In this document: piece after piece, positions 6,009-11,249 of the stretch
Layout of the letters: each line of letters starts with the position of its first letter
Numbering within the stretch: the first letter of the stretch is position 1
From: Clostridia bacterium
GTDB lineage: Bacteria; Bacillota_A; Clostridia; Oscillospirales; CAG-272
Direction of reading: 5' to 3'
Assembly: GCA_017462445.1 (NCBI GenBank)
Contig: JAFTRB010000214.1
Location: forward strand, 1-11,249
Length of the DNA: 11,249 bases
Notes under the pieces: generated by a model
The model's input: only the letters and a program-made list of their open reading frames with translations
What the model was told of the DNA's origin: nothing
Database searches by the model: none
Position numbers and translations under genes: made by a program

Positions 6009-6965
6009 TCAGGCAAGCAGTCCCGCAAGGAAGCCTTCGATAACAGAGGAGCCACCCATCAGTATGAGGGCTACCGTCATAATGGCGCAGCCTATGATGT
6101 TGAGCTTGGAAAGCTTTTCGCGGAAGATGAAGGCGGAGGCAAGGGCGGAGAAGAGCATAACACCCGCATTGTTGAAGGTGTAGAGCAGGGTGGAGTTAAC
6201 CGCGCCAAGCGTAATGACCAGGATGTTCGGTGCAATGGCGGCAACTATTGCTGCCAAAATGAGGAAGATAAGAGACTTCTTGGTTTGGCGGAACACCGAG
6301 AGCGTCTCGCCCTTTTTCCTGATTACAAGACTGATAGCCGATATCAGCGCCGCTCCCGCAAAGGTGTAGACGAGGAGGAGCTGGCTCTGTGTGGGGTCGG
6401 GGGTAGCCGAGCTGGCGTTCAGATATTCCTGGGCCTTAAGGACTACGGCGTAAGCGCCGTTTGCGATTGCGAGAAGGGTACAAGCAATTATGTGGAGAGC
6501 CTTGTTCTTTTTTTGCTCCTCGCCCTCGGTGGGCTCTGCCTTCTTGTGGCTTACAAGATAGACCGCAACAAAGATGATTACAATTGCAACAAGCTGAGTA
6601 ATCATAAACGACTCGCCAAAGAAGAGGGGATTTATGATTGCGGGAATTACTATACCGCCACCGATGTTGAATACAACGAGAATTGAGTAGTCTCCTGTGG
6701 TAGAGCCCTTTATAATAAACTCGTTGTAGCAATAAAGCACGATTGCGTTTATAACGCCCAGGATAAGTGTGTCCCAGCGGAAGGGCCCGAAGCTGAAGCC
6801 CGCAAAGCAGAGGGCGGTTATCGCTACCACAATGCCGCTTACAATAGTGAACACGTTGGGGGCGTATGCCTTGTCAGCCGGGTAGTTGACCGTGTACATT
6901 TTCGAAAAGAGGGATTGGAAGGTATAGGTTAAAATAATCAGTGTAATTAATATGACTTGATCCAT
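6009..6965 (-). CDS. EamA/DMT-superfamily transporter
   Basis: This 318-aa protein is an integral membrane carrier of the drug/metabolite transporter superfamily, with about ten membrane helices in two homologous halves. The first half spans residues 1-140 and the second 155-305, joined by a charged cytoplasmic loop (140-156, rich in Lys and Glu). The second half ends with the EamA-type stretch ALASAFIFREKLSKLNIIG (274-292), in which the FREKLS motif faces the cytoplasm. Substrates of such proteins range from amino acids to sugars and cannot be read here. I chose the ATG at 6965 because GGAG lies six bases upstream; earlier in-frame ATGs at 6977 and 7022 have no such site, and the latter lies in the promoter. 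Its promoter is well defined, and it is divergent from the YhhN-like gene. Confidence 0.88.
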   Translation of the reverse strand: MDQVILITLIILTYTFQSLFSKMYTVNYPADKAYAPNVFTIVSGIVVAITALCFAGFSFGPFRWDTLILGVINAIVLYCYNEFIIKGSTTGDYSILVVFNIGGGIVIPAIINPLFFGESFMITQLVAIVIIFVAVYLVSHKKAEPTEGEEQKKNKALHIIACTLLAIANGAYAVVLKAQEYLNASSATPDPTQSQLLLVYTFAGAALISAISLVIRKKGETLSVFRQTKKSLIFLILAAIVAAIAPNILVITLGAVNSTLLYTFNNAGVMLFSALASAFIFREKLSKLNIIGCAIMTVALILMGGSSVIEGFLAGLLA

Positions 6966-6993
6966 ATCAGACTCCATATTTTTTGCTATGAAA

Positions 6994-7022
6994 ATTATAT
7001 CAAATATTTTTTGCATTTGCAA
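6994..7022 (-). promoter_or_regulatory. promoter of the EamA transporter gene
   Basis: On the minus strand TTGCAA (7022-7017) and TATAAT (6999-6994) are separated by 17 bases, and TGA directly before the -10 gives an extended -10 element. Transcription would start near 6987, leaving a leader of about 22 bases with the GGAG site before the ATG at 6965. The spacing rules out the in-frame ATG at 7022 as a start. Confidence 0.65.
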
Positions 7023-7103
7023 TAGAAAAAGAGAAAAAAGTGTATTGATAATAGGAGCGCCAGAGGGCGCGCGTAGGATAATGCGAAAAATTATTTCCGT
7101 CTA

Positions 7104-7132
7104 TTGAAGTTTGTATTATAATCTGGTATAAT
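7104..7132 (+). promoter_or_regulatory. promoter of the YhhN-like gene
   Basis: TTGAAG (7104-7109) and TATAAT (7127-7132) are separated by 17 bases, with TGG before the -10 forming an extended -10. Transcription would start near 7139, so the leader is very short and carries the GGAGG site at 7143-7147. The promoter diverges from that of the transporter; between the two lies a small GC-rich hairpin, GCGCC/GGCGC at 7057-7070. Confidence 0.65.
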
Positions 7133-7151
7133 TGAGGGGAGTGGAGGTGGA

Positions 7152-7853
7152 ATGATGACAAGAAAAAGAATAGTTAGCCTTCTGGCTATTTTCCTTATAA
7201 TCGCAGAGGCTGCGCTGTTTGTGCTTATACAACTGACGGACGGCAGTGTCTATGAATGGCTTGCCTTCTCCTCGGTTGGTCTTGCGTTGGGCTTTGCGCT
7301 TACCACAATGCTCCTTGGTACGGGCGGGGTGCTATTGCGCCTTGGGCTTTTTCTGACACTTGCGGCGGACTACTTCCTGATCCTCGCCGAGCCTGTGAAC
7401 GAGGAGGTCGGAGTAGCTGTATTCTCCTTGGTTCAGCTAACCTATTTCGTTGCCCTGATGCTAAAGCAGAATTCCACAAAGGAGAGAGTGATACATATAT
7501 CGGCTCGACTGGCGCTCATTGCGCTGATGCTTCTTGTGCTTATTATTGTCCTTGGAGCGAAGGTGGATCTGCTCAGCATTCTCTCGGCATTCTATTATGC
7601 CAACCTTCTTATAAACATTGTATTTTCCTTTATCCGTATGCCCTATGGGCTTCTCTTCTCAATCGGCCTTATGCTCCTCGCCCTATGCGACCTGTTTTTA
7701 GGGCTTGGCTATCTTGGCTCGGCCTACCTTGGCTCTGCCGAGGGTAGCTTCCTTTGGTGGATAAGCCATTCGTCCTTGAATATCCCCTGGCTATTCTATG
7801 TGCCATCCTGCGCGCTTATCTCACTTTCGACAGTGCGGAATAGCTGCAAATAA
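7152..7853 (+). CDS. polytopic membrane protein, YhhN (lysoplasmalogenase)-like
   Basis: This 233-aa protein is almost entirely hydrophobic, with about eight membrane helices (roughly residues 7-28, 34-55, 61-79, 87-104, 115-135, 141-161, 166-187, 208-226). Size, helix number and two intramembrane Asp residues, Asp73 (LAADYFLIL) and Asp180 (ALCDLFLGL), fit the YhhN/TMEM86 family, whose members hydrolyse the vinyl-ether bond of lysoplasmalogens and carry two conserved Asp residues in such positions. The similarity is distant and the enzymatic role is inference; anaerobic Clostridia do make plasmalogens, so it is plausible. Start: ATGATG at 7152 and 7155, with GGAGG at 7143-7147; the second ATG has the better spacing (7 bases). 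It is a single-gene unit with its own promoter and converges on the DUF2779 operon across a hairpin. Confidence 0.7.
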   Translation: MMTRKRIVSLLAIFLIIAEAALFVLIQLTDGSVYEWLAFSSVGLALGFALTTMLLGTGGVLLRLGLFLTLAADYFLILAEPVNEEVGVAVFSLVQLTYFVALMLKQNSTKERVIHISARLALIALMLLVLIIVLGAKVDLLSILSAFYYANLLINIVFSFIRMPYGLLFSIGLMLLALCDLFLGLGYLGSAYLGSAEGSFLWWISHSSLNIPWLFYVPSCALISLSTVRNSCK

Positions 7854-7860
7854 TACCATA

Positions 7861-7886
7861 CCCCTCCGCTATTTGCGACGGAGGGG
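7861..7886. terminator. hairpin between convergent genes
   Basis: CCCCTCCG (7861-7868) and CGGAGGGG (7879-7886) form a perfect 8-bp stem between the stop of the YhhN-like gene and the stop of the DUF2779 gene. The flanks are AT-rich without a clear T-run on either strand. Position and stem support a bidirectional terminator. Confidence 0.55.
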
Positions 7887-7945
7887 CTAACTTTATGTAT
7901 GGGGGCGTGTTAAGTTATTTTGAAATGTTGGCTTATAAATGTAAA

Positions 7946-9445
7946 CTAATCCTTACAAGCTCTTACCAGCTCCTCCCAGACCTTCACGGTGGCGAGGGTG
8001 TCAAGCTTGCAGTATTCAAGCAGGTTGCGCCTTGTTGTCTGTCTTTCCTCGGGCGACATATTCCTCATGGAGGCAAACTCCTTCATAGCCTCGGTGCCGT
8101 TATGCACCTGGTCGAGGCTGTGGTAATCAAGCTCGGGGTCGTCGGGGCAGATTGCGGGAAGGATGGTCTTTATAGAGAAGGAGCCGCCCATCGAGCGGTT
8201 GTAGTAGAAGCCGCCGCGGAAGGGGTCCAGCAGGTCGACCATATTCTCCGCCATCTCAAGGAGCCTGTCGCTGTATTCGGGGAAATCAACCGCCAGCTCC
8301 CTTAAGCGCACAGGCTCGAAGGTCTTGTTGTATATCAGGATGCAGGCGCCGACGGGGATGTCTCTTATCAGGCTTTCCACAAGGGCGCGCCTGGGGTCCA
8401 CCTCCGGCTCACCGAGGAACTCGCTGTGCAAAAGCTCGCCGCCCTCCTCCAAAATATAGTGGAGTGAATACTGGAAGAGTATCTGCTGGTTGGGGCGTGT
8501 CCCCTTGTAGATGGGCAGGGTGGGCATTATAGACTCAAAATCAAGGAAATACATCGGATAGTGAATGCCGGACAGGAATTGTTTAAGCGCAGCCTTGTCC
8601 ACATAGGTGGGGCGGTCATTTATCTCAAAGTCAATTTGTCTTAGCTGCTTATCATTTTTAATCCTGCCGCTTGCAAGCAGGGAGGGGAAGTCATACTGTC
8701 CCTTGCGGTAGAAGTCAAGCTTCTTATCAAAATTCATCCTGTAAAGGTCAAAGACTGAGGGGCTTGGCAGATGGCGCGCGCAATAGTCAAAATAGGGGCA
8801 CTTATAGGGCTTGTTACAGCCTATGGAGAGGTCTATATCAGGCTCGCTCTCGCTTGCCATAACCCTCTCCGCCTCGCGAAGGGTGGGGACGATCTGCGCC
8901 ATTTTTTCCTCTGCAAGGTCTGCTACATCCACAACGGTAAACAGCTCGTCAAGCTTGTACTCTCCGTCATAGACATAGTCCTTGTTGATATGCACGATGT
9001 AAAGCCCCGTAACCTTGACTCCGCAATGCTCAAGAACATATTTCTGGTAGGCTATATCCGATATATAGATATCCTTGACCTCGCTGGAGCTTTTCACCTC
9101 ATAAATAGCATATCCGTCCCCCTCGCGGCGGAGAATATCCACGGCGCAATATGCTCCCTCGTAGGAGAAGGAGGCCTCGCAAATGTTGGCTGTTCCGCGC
9201 TCTAATTCAACACGGGTGGCATCTATCATAGCAGGAATGTCGATTTTGCCCTCGTCATCCTTTGCCGTTACCTCGACGAAGTCGCCGAAAAGCCCCATTG
9301 CAAGGTCGCCGATGATATTGCCCGCCGCCATTCTGTCCTCGACAGCCACATCCTCGGACCTCTGGTCGGGCTTGAATTTGTTCAGCCAGTTGATCTTCTG
9401 ACACTGCAGGGCAAGACAGTACTTGGACTTGGAAATGTAGAACAT
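7946..9445 (-). CDS. DUF2779 protein: Cas4-like Fe-S nuclease fused to DEDD exonuclease
   Basis: This 499-aa protein joins two nuclease-like domains. Residues 1-225 resemble the Cas4/RecB PD-(D/E)xK family: Asp103 in AVDIL, Glu116 and Lys118 in YEVKSS, the AYQKYVL motif (132-138), and cysteines Cys10, Cys210, Cys216 and Cys222 placed as in the 4Fe-4S cluster of Cas4 and AddB (one near the N-terminus, three in CNKPYKCPYFDYC). Residues 295-499 match DUF2779, a DEDD-type 3'-5' exonuclease-like domain: MYFLDFES (298-305; Asp302, Glu304), Asp404 in MVDLLDPF, and YCKLDT (478-483; Asp482, Tyr478). All catalytic positions look intact. Its cellular substrate is unknown. AAAGGAGA precedes the ATG. It lies 24 bases after the phosphopantetheinyl transferase gene, in one operon. 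No CRISPR array or cas gene is nearby. Confidence 0.87.
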   Translation of the reverse strand: MFYISKSKYCLALQCQKINWLNKFKPDQRSEDVAVEDRMAAGNIIGDLAMGLFGDFVEVTAKDDEGKIDIPAMIDATRVELERGTANICEASFSYEGAYCAVDILRREGDGYAIYEVKSSSEVKDIYISDIAYQKYVLEHCGVKVTGLYIVHINKDYVYDGEYKLDELFTVVDVADLAEEKMAQIVPTLREAERVMASESEPDIDLSIGCNKPYKCPYFDYCARHLPSPSVFDLYRMNFDKKLDFYRKGQYDFPSLLASGRIKNDKQLRQIDFEINDRPTYVDKAALKQFLSGIHYPMYFLDFESIMPTLPIYKGTRPNQQILFQYSLHYILEEGGELLHSEFLGEPEVDPRRALVESLIRDIPVGACILIYNKTFEPVRLRELAVDFPEYSDRLLEMAENMVDLLDPFRGGFYYNRSMGGSFSIKTILPAICPDDPELDYHSLDQVHNGTEAMKEFASMRNMSPEERQTTRRNLLEYCKLDTLATVKVWEELVRACKD

Positions 9446-9469
9446 ATTCTTCTCCTTTTATTATTCAAG

Positions 9470-10093
9470 CTATTTCAGCTCGATATTAGGATAGAAGCCG
9501 ATATCCTCCAGGTTTGGGGTGGCAATGGAGAGAAAATAGATATCCCCGTTCAGCTCCAGCTCATAGGAGATCACTCCGCCCTCTGTTGTGTCGATCTCTC
9601 TCGGGACAAAGGCGGCTTTGCCGAGCCTCTTGAAAAGGCTTTCCTTCTCGGTCCACTTGCGGTAGAGCAGGGCAAGCCTTTCGTCCTCGGGCGTGGAGCG
9701 GTATTCCTCAAGCTCCTTTTCGTTCAGCACCCTCTCGGCAAATCTCTCGGGGCGCGGGCTGCCTATCGGCTCGATATCCACACCGACAGGCGCATTGGAA
9801 AGCGCCACTGCAATCAGGTCACGGCTGTGGGATATGGAGAGAAAGAGCTGCTCGCTCTCCCATCTGCCAGAGGGGGCGAGAGTCAGTCCTATATCGGCAA
9901 GGCTCTTGCCACGGCTATGCCACACCGCATATTCAAGCAGCCTCCAGGAATAGTATTTCTCCCTCTTTACTCGCTCGTTGCTTGCCGCATCGATCTGACT
10001 TTGGCGTATTTCGTTCTCCACTCTGCCAATTTCACCCGTGGGAAGCTCGGCAATATACAGGTCGGTGTGAATTCTTATTTCCTGAGTATCCAT
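9470..10093 (-). CDS. 4'-phosphopantetheinyl transferase, Sfp type
   Basis: This 207-aa enzyme should move the phosphopantetheine arm of coenzyme A onto a serine of carrier proteins. The family motifs are all visible: KREKYYSWRLL (43-53), LSISHS (85-90), GVDIEPI (104-110) with the metal ligands Asp106 and Glu108, and KWTEKESLFK (146-155) with the catalytic Glu/Lys pair around 149-151. The length matches the Sfp family (about 210-240 aa) rather than the shorter AcpS. Such enzymes usually serve non-ribosomal peptide or polyketide synthases, but some serve fatty-acid carrier protein; no synthase or carrier protein gene is in the window. AAAGGA (10102-10107) precedes the ATG. It is the first gene of an operon with the DUF2779 nuclease, an association with no obvious biochemical logic. 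Confidence 0.9.
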   Translation of the reverse strand: MDTQEIRIHTDLYIAELPTGEIGRVENEIRQSQIDAASNERVKREKYYSWRLLEYAVWHSRGKSLADIGLTLAPSGRWESEQLFLSISHSRDLIAVALSNAPVGVDIEPIGSPRPERFAERVLNEKELEEYRSTPEDERLALLYRKWTEKESLFKRLGKAAFVPREIDTTEGGVISYELELNGDIYFLSIATPNLEDIGFYPNIELK

Positions 10094-10113
10094 TTTTTCT
10101 ATCCTTTGTCTTT

Positions 10114-10119
10114 ATTATA
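10114..10119 (-). promoter_or_regulatory. candidate -10 box of the PPTase-DUF2779 operon
   Basis: A perfect TATAAT on the minus strand lies about 20 bases before the phosphopantetheinyl transferase start. No clear -35 box is found at 16-18 bases. The 96-base gap to the upstream gene holds no evident terminator, so read-through from that gene remains possible. Confidence 0.35.
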
Positions 10120-10189
10120 ATGCTTTTAGTGTACCATAAACGACACAGTAAGCCGCCTTGGCATATCCTTCGTATAAAATCCCTGTACA

Positions 10190-10855
10190 TCAATCGAACC
10201 TTACCCTTGGGTTGAGAGCCTGTGGCGAATGCCACACAATTCCCCTTTCTGCCAGGTAATCGGTTTTCAGACTCCAAAGCTCGTGGCAGGAGCCAAGGCC
10301 GCGGAGGGTGCGGTTCCTTTCTATTTGCTCCTCCACCTCGTCGATTACGGCGAGATATTCCTCGGTCATCTCCACGGGGTCGTGCTTTAGATTTCTGCGC
10401 CGTGACAAAACGGTATCAAATACATCGGTTACAATATCCTCGGCTATGAAGGTTTGCGCCTGCTTGCGGATATCCTCGCAGTCATCGTCGATATAATAGT
10501 TCCTCGCCTTAAGCGCGTTATATATCATTCCGCTGCTGTCCCGAACCTCCTCGCCATACATTCTGAAAAGAGTGGAGGCGAGCGCTATTGCTTCCTTGTA
10601 AAGGCCTGCCGACACCGCAAATCTTCCAAGGCGGTCATAGCACTCGGCAAGATAGCGCATAATGGCGGAGCTGTCAAGCAGGGTCGCTTTATCAAGGTCT
10701 TTTTCAAGCGTCAGCTGCGCCCTTACTATTTCATATGTTTCCTTGAGGTAGGGAACTGCTTTGTAGGTCAGCTCGAAGGCGTCATAGTCTCCCTGCTTCT
10801 CAATCAGATCAAAAAGCTCCCTGAGCCTTTTGGCTCTCTCGCTGTTAAATGGCAT
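10190..10855 (-). CDS. helical TPR-like hypothetical protein, 221 aa
   Basis: I cannot give this protein a function. It is soluble and predicted mostly alpha-helical. Residues about 63-93 (YLAECYDRLGRF...YKEAIAL) have the small/aromatic spacing of a tetratricopeptide repeat, suggesting a protein-binding scaffold; other repeats are too weak to call. The C-terminal part has a distinctive pattern: SCHELWSLK (189-197), then ERGIVWHSP (203-211), then NPRVRFD (215-221). I recall similar tails (a C/H-x-x-W...GI-W-SP...NP...FD arrangement) in hypothetical proteins of Clostridia, but this is memory, not a search. There is no membrane segment or signal peptide. An AAAGGGGGG stretch precedes the ATG. 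It has its own promoter and lies upstream of the phosphopantetheinyl transferase operon on the same strand. Confidence 0.72.
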   Translation of the reverse strand: MPFNSERAKRLRELFDLIEKQGDYDAFELTYKAVPYLKETYEIVRAQLTLEKDLDKATLLDSSAIMRYLAECYDRLGRFAVSAGLYKEAIALASTLFRMYGEEVRDSSGMIYNALKARNYYIDDDCEDIRKQAQTFIAEDIVTDVFDTVLSRRRNLKHDPVEMTEEYLAVIDEVEEQIERNRTLRGLGSCHELWSLKTDYLAERGIVWHSPQALNPRVRFD

Positions 10856-10884
10856 TCACTTACCCCCCTTTATTTGTTGTATAT

Positions 10885-10913
10885 ATTATAGCATACATTT
10901 AGCCATATTACAA
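10885..10913 (-). promoter_or_regulatory. promoter of the TPR-like gene
   Basis: On the minus strand TTGTAA (10913-10908) and TATAAT (10890-10885) are 17 bases apart, with TGC before the -10 as an extended -10 element. Transcription would start near 10878, giving a leader of about 22 bases. Confidence 0.6.
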
Positions 10914-10973
10914 TATCCCTTTCCCAATATCGCCGTCATCAGCCCGTGGGGGCTTGAAAAGGGGGTGATTTTT

Positions 10974-11138
10974 ATGGCGCGCCTTGAGTTGAAAGCTCGC
11001 TCTTATACGAAATGTACAAAAAGAATAAACACAATATATAGTATTTTCTACTTGACAAACGCACTATATATGGTGTATAATGGATACACAAACTTGCTCC
11101 TCGGTACGGGGAGTGTTTTTGCCCTTTGGGGCCTGTGA
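10974..11138 (+). CDS. candidate small hydrophobic protein, 54 aa
   Basis: The ATG follows AAGGGGGTGA with five bases of spacing; this can pair with the 16S rRNA tail over ten positions with one G-U wobble, among the strongest ribosome binding sites in the window. The peptide has a basic N-terminus (KARS, KCTKR within residues 8-17) and then a hydrophobic Tyr-rich stretch (about 19-37) and a second one (41-54), fitting a small membrane protein. I see no homologue by eye. Against it, a consensus promoter and a terminator-like hairpin lie inside the frame, and no convincing promoter is seen upstream. It may be a real upstream small gene, or the ribosome binding site may be fortuitous. Confidence 0.35.
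   Translation: MARLELKARSYTKCTKRINTIYSIFYLTNALYMVYNGYTNLLLGTGSVFALWGL
11052..11081 (+). promoter_or_regulatory. consensus sigma-A promoter of the right-edge gene
   Basis: Perfect TTGACA (11052-11057) and perfect TATAAT (11076-11081) are separated by 18 bases. This is the only promoter in the window with both boxes perfect. Transcription would start near 11088, giving a leader of about 150 bases before the ATG at 11241. Confidence 0.75.
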
Positions 11139-11194
11139 ATAAATATTATGTCTCTTTCGCATTTATATGCGGAGGAGGGCTTCCGTTAAGGAAG
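11095..11194 (+). promoter_or_regulatory. structured 5' leader with terminator-like hairpin
   Basis: The leader holds several stems: CTCCTCG/CGGGGAG (11097-11113) followed by TGTTTTT, which has the form of an intrinsic terminator; GCCC/GGGC (11121-11132); a 12-bp stem with three G-U pairs around CGCAT/ATGCG (11151-11178); and CTTCC/GGAAG (11180-11194). A purine-rich single strand then leads to the ribosome binding site. This layout suggests control in the leader, but I do not recognise a known riboswitch or T-box. The first hairpin is very close to the expected transcript start, which is unusual for an attenuator. Confidence 0.35.
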
Positions 11195-11240
11195 AGAAAA
11201 TAGACGCAAAAGGACAGCATAGGAAAGAAAGGAGAAAAAG

Positions 11241-11249
11241 ATGAAAAAG
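11241..11249 (+). CDS. start of a gene cut by the right edge
   Basis: ATG AAA AAG is preceded by AAAGGAG (11228-11234) with six bases of spacing and lies downstream of a consensus promoter. Only Met-Lys-Lys is visible; that start is common to exported proteins but proves nothing. The product cannot be named. Confidence 0.6.

Noticed and set aside
5991..6686. A 231-codon plus-strand open frame
   Set aside because: It is antisense to the EamA transporter. The translation is an unlikely mix of charged and low-complexity residues that mirrors the membrane helices.
7946..9445. Cas4-like domain as a sign of a CRISPR system
   Set aside because: No repeat array, cas1/cas2 or effector gene is in the window. 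The C-terminal DUF2779 domain identifies a separate family.
10830..10973. Longer 102-codon form of the small frame at the right edge
   Set aside because: The extension starts inside the TPR-like gene on the other strand and has no ribosome binding site, while the internal ATG at 10974 has a very strong one.
11196..11220. GACGCAAAAGG in the leader, recalling the end of the c-di-GMP (GEMM) riboswitch
   Set aside because: The rest of the GEMM core, including the upstream GGCAAACC-type segment and tetraloop-receptor pair, is absent.

Overview
The window looks like part of a chromosome from an anaerobic, low-to-moderate GC member of the Bacillota, most likely class Clostridia and possibly gut-associated. 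This is inferred from strong AAGGAGG-type ribosome binding sites, TTGACA/TATAAT-type promoters (several with an extended TG at the -10), AT-rich intergenic gaps, and protein types common in Clostridia (stand-alone RNA polymerase alpha-CTD-like protein, DUF2500, DUF2779, an EVE-domain McrB). No rRNA, tRNA, CRISPR array, transposase or integrase was seen. Most genes lie on the minus strand.

Layout from left to right. (1) At 8-223 (+) there is a small hypothetical gene, then a strong hairpin. (2) At 1943-365 (-) there is a compact operon: an 80-residue membrane-anchored acidic protein, a stand-alone RNA polymerase alpha-CTD-like protein overlapping it by 8 bases, and an ADP-ribosylglycohydrolase. 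(3) At 2446-2045 (-) is a DUF2500-like membrane protein with its own promoter, and between it and mcrC lies a decayed zinc-ribbon reading frame. (4) At 5919-2750 (-) is a type IV restriction pair. McrB carries an N-terminal domain, an EVE/PUA-like modified-base reader and a GTPase AAA+ module. McrC carries a PD-(D/E)xK nuclease and is coupled to McrB by an ATGA overlap. (5) At 6965-6009 (-) is an EamA/DMT transporter, diverging from (6) a YhhN-like polytopic membrane protein at 7152-7853 (+). (7) At 10093-7946 (-) is a two-gene operon: a Sfp-type phosphopantetheinyl transferase followed by a DUF2779 protein that joins a Cas4-like Fe-S nuclease to a DEDD-type exonuclease. (8) At 10855-10190 (-) is a helical, TPR-like hypothetical protein with its own promoter. 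(9) At the right edge (+) a consensus promoter and a leader with several hairpins precede a gene whose first three codons are visible. A 54-codon frame with a very strong ribosome binding site overlaps that promoter.

How the genes may work together: McrBC should recognise and cut modified foreign DNA. The most unusual association is the alpha-CTD-like protein made in one operon with an ADP-ribosylglycohydrolase. The DNA-binding arginine of the alpha CTD (Arg265 in E. coli) is a known target of phage T4 ADP-ribosyltransferases, and its equivalent is kept here. A regulatory or phage-decoy system based on reversible ADP-ribosylation is therefore a testable hypothesis, not a demonstrated function. 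The remaining genes look like ordinary accessory or housekeeping functions.
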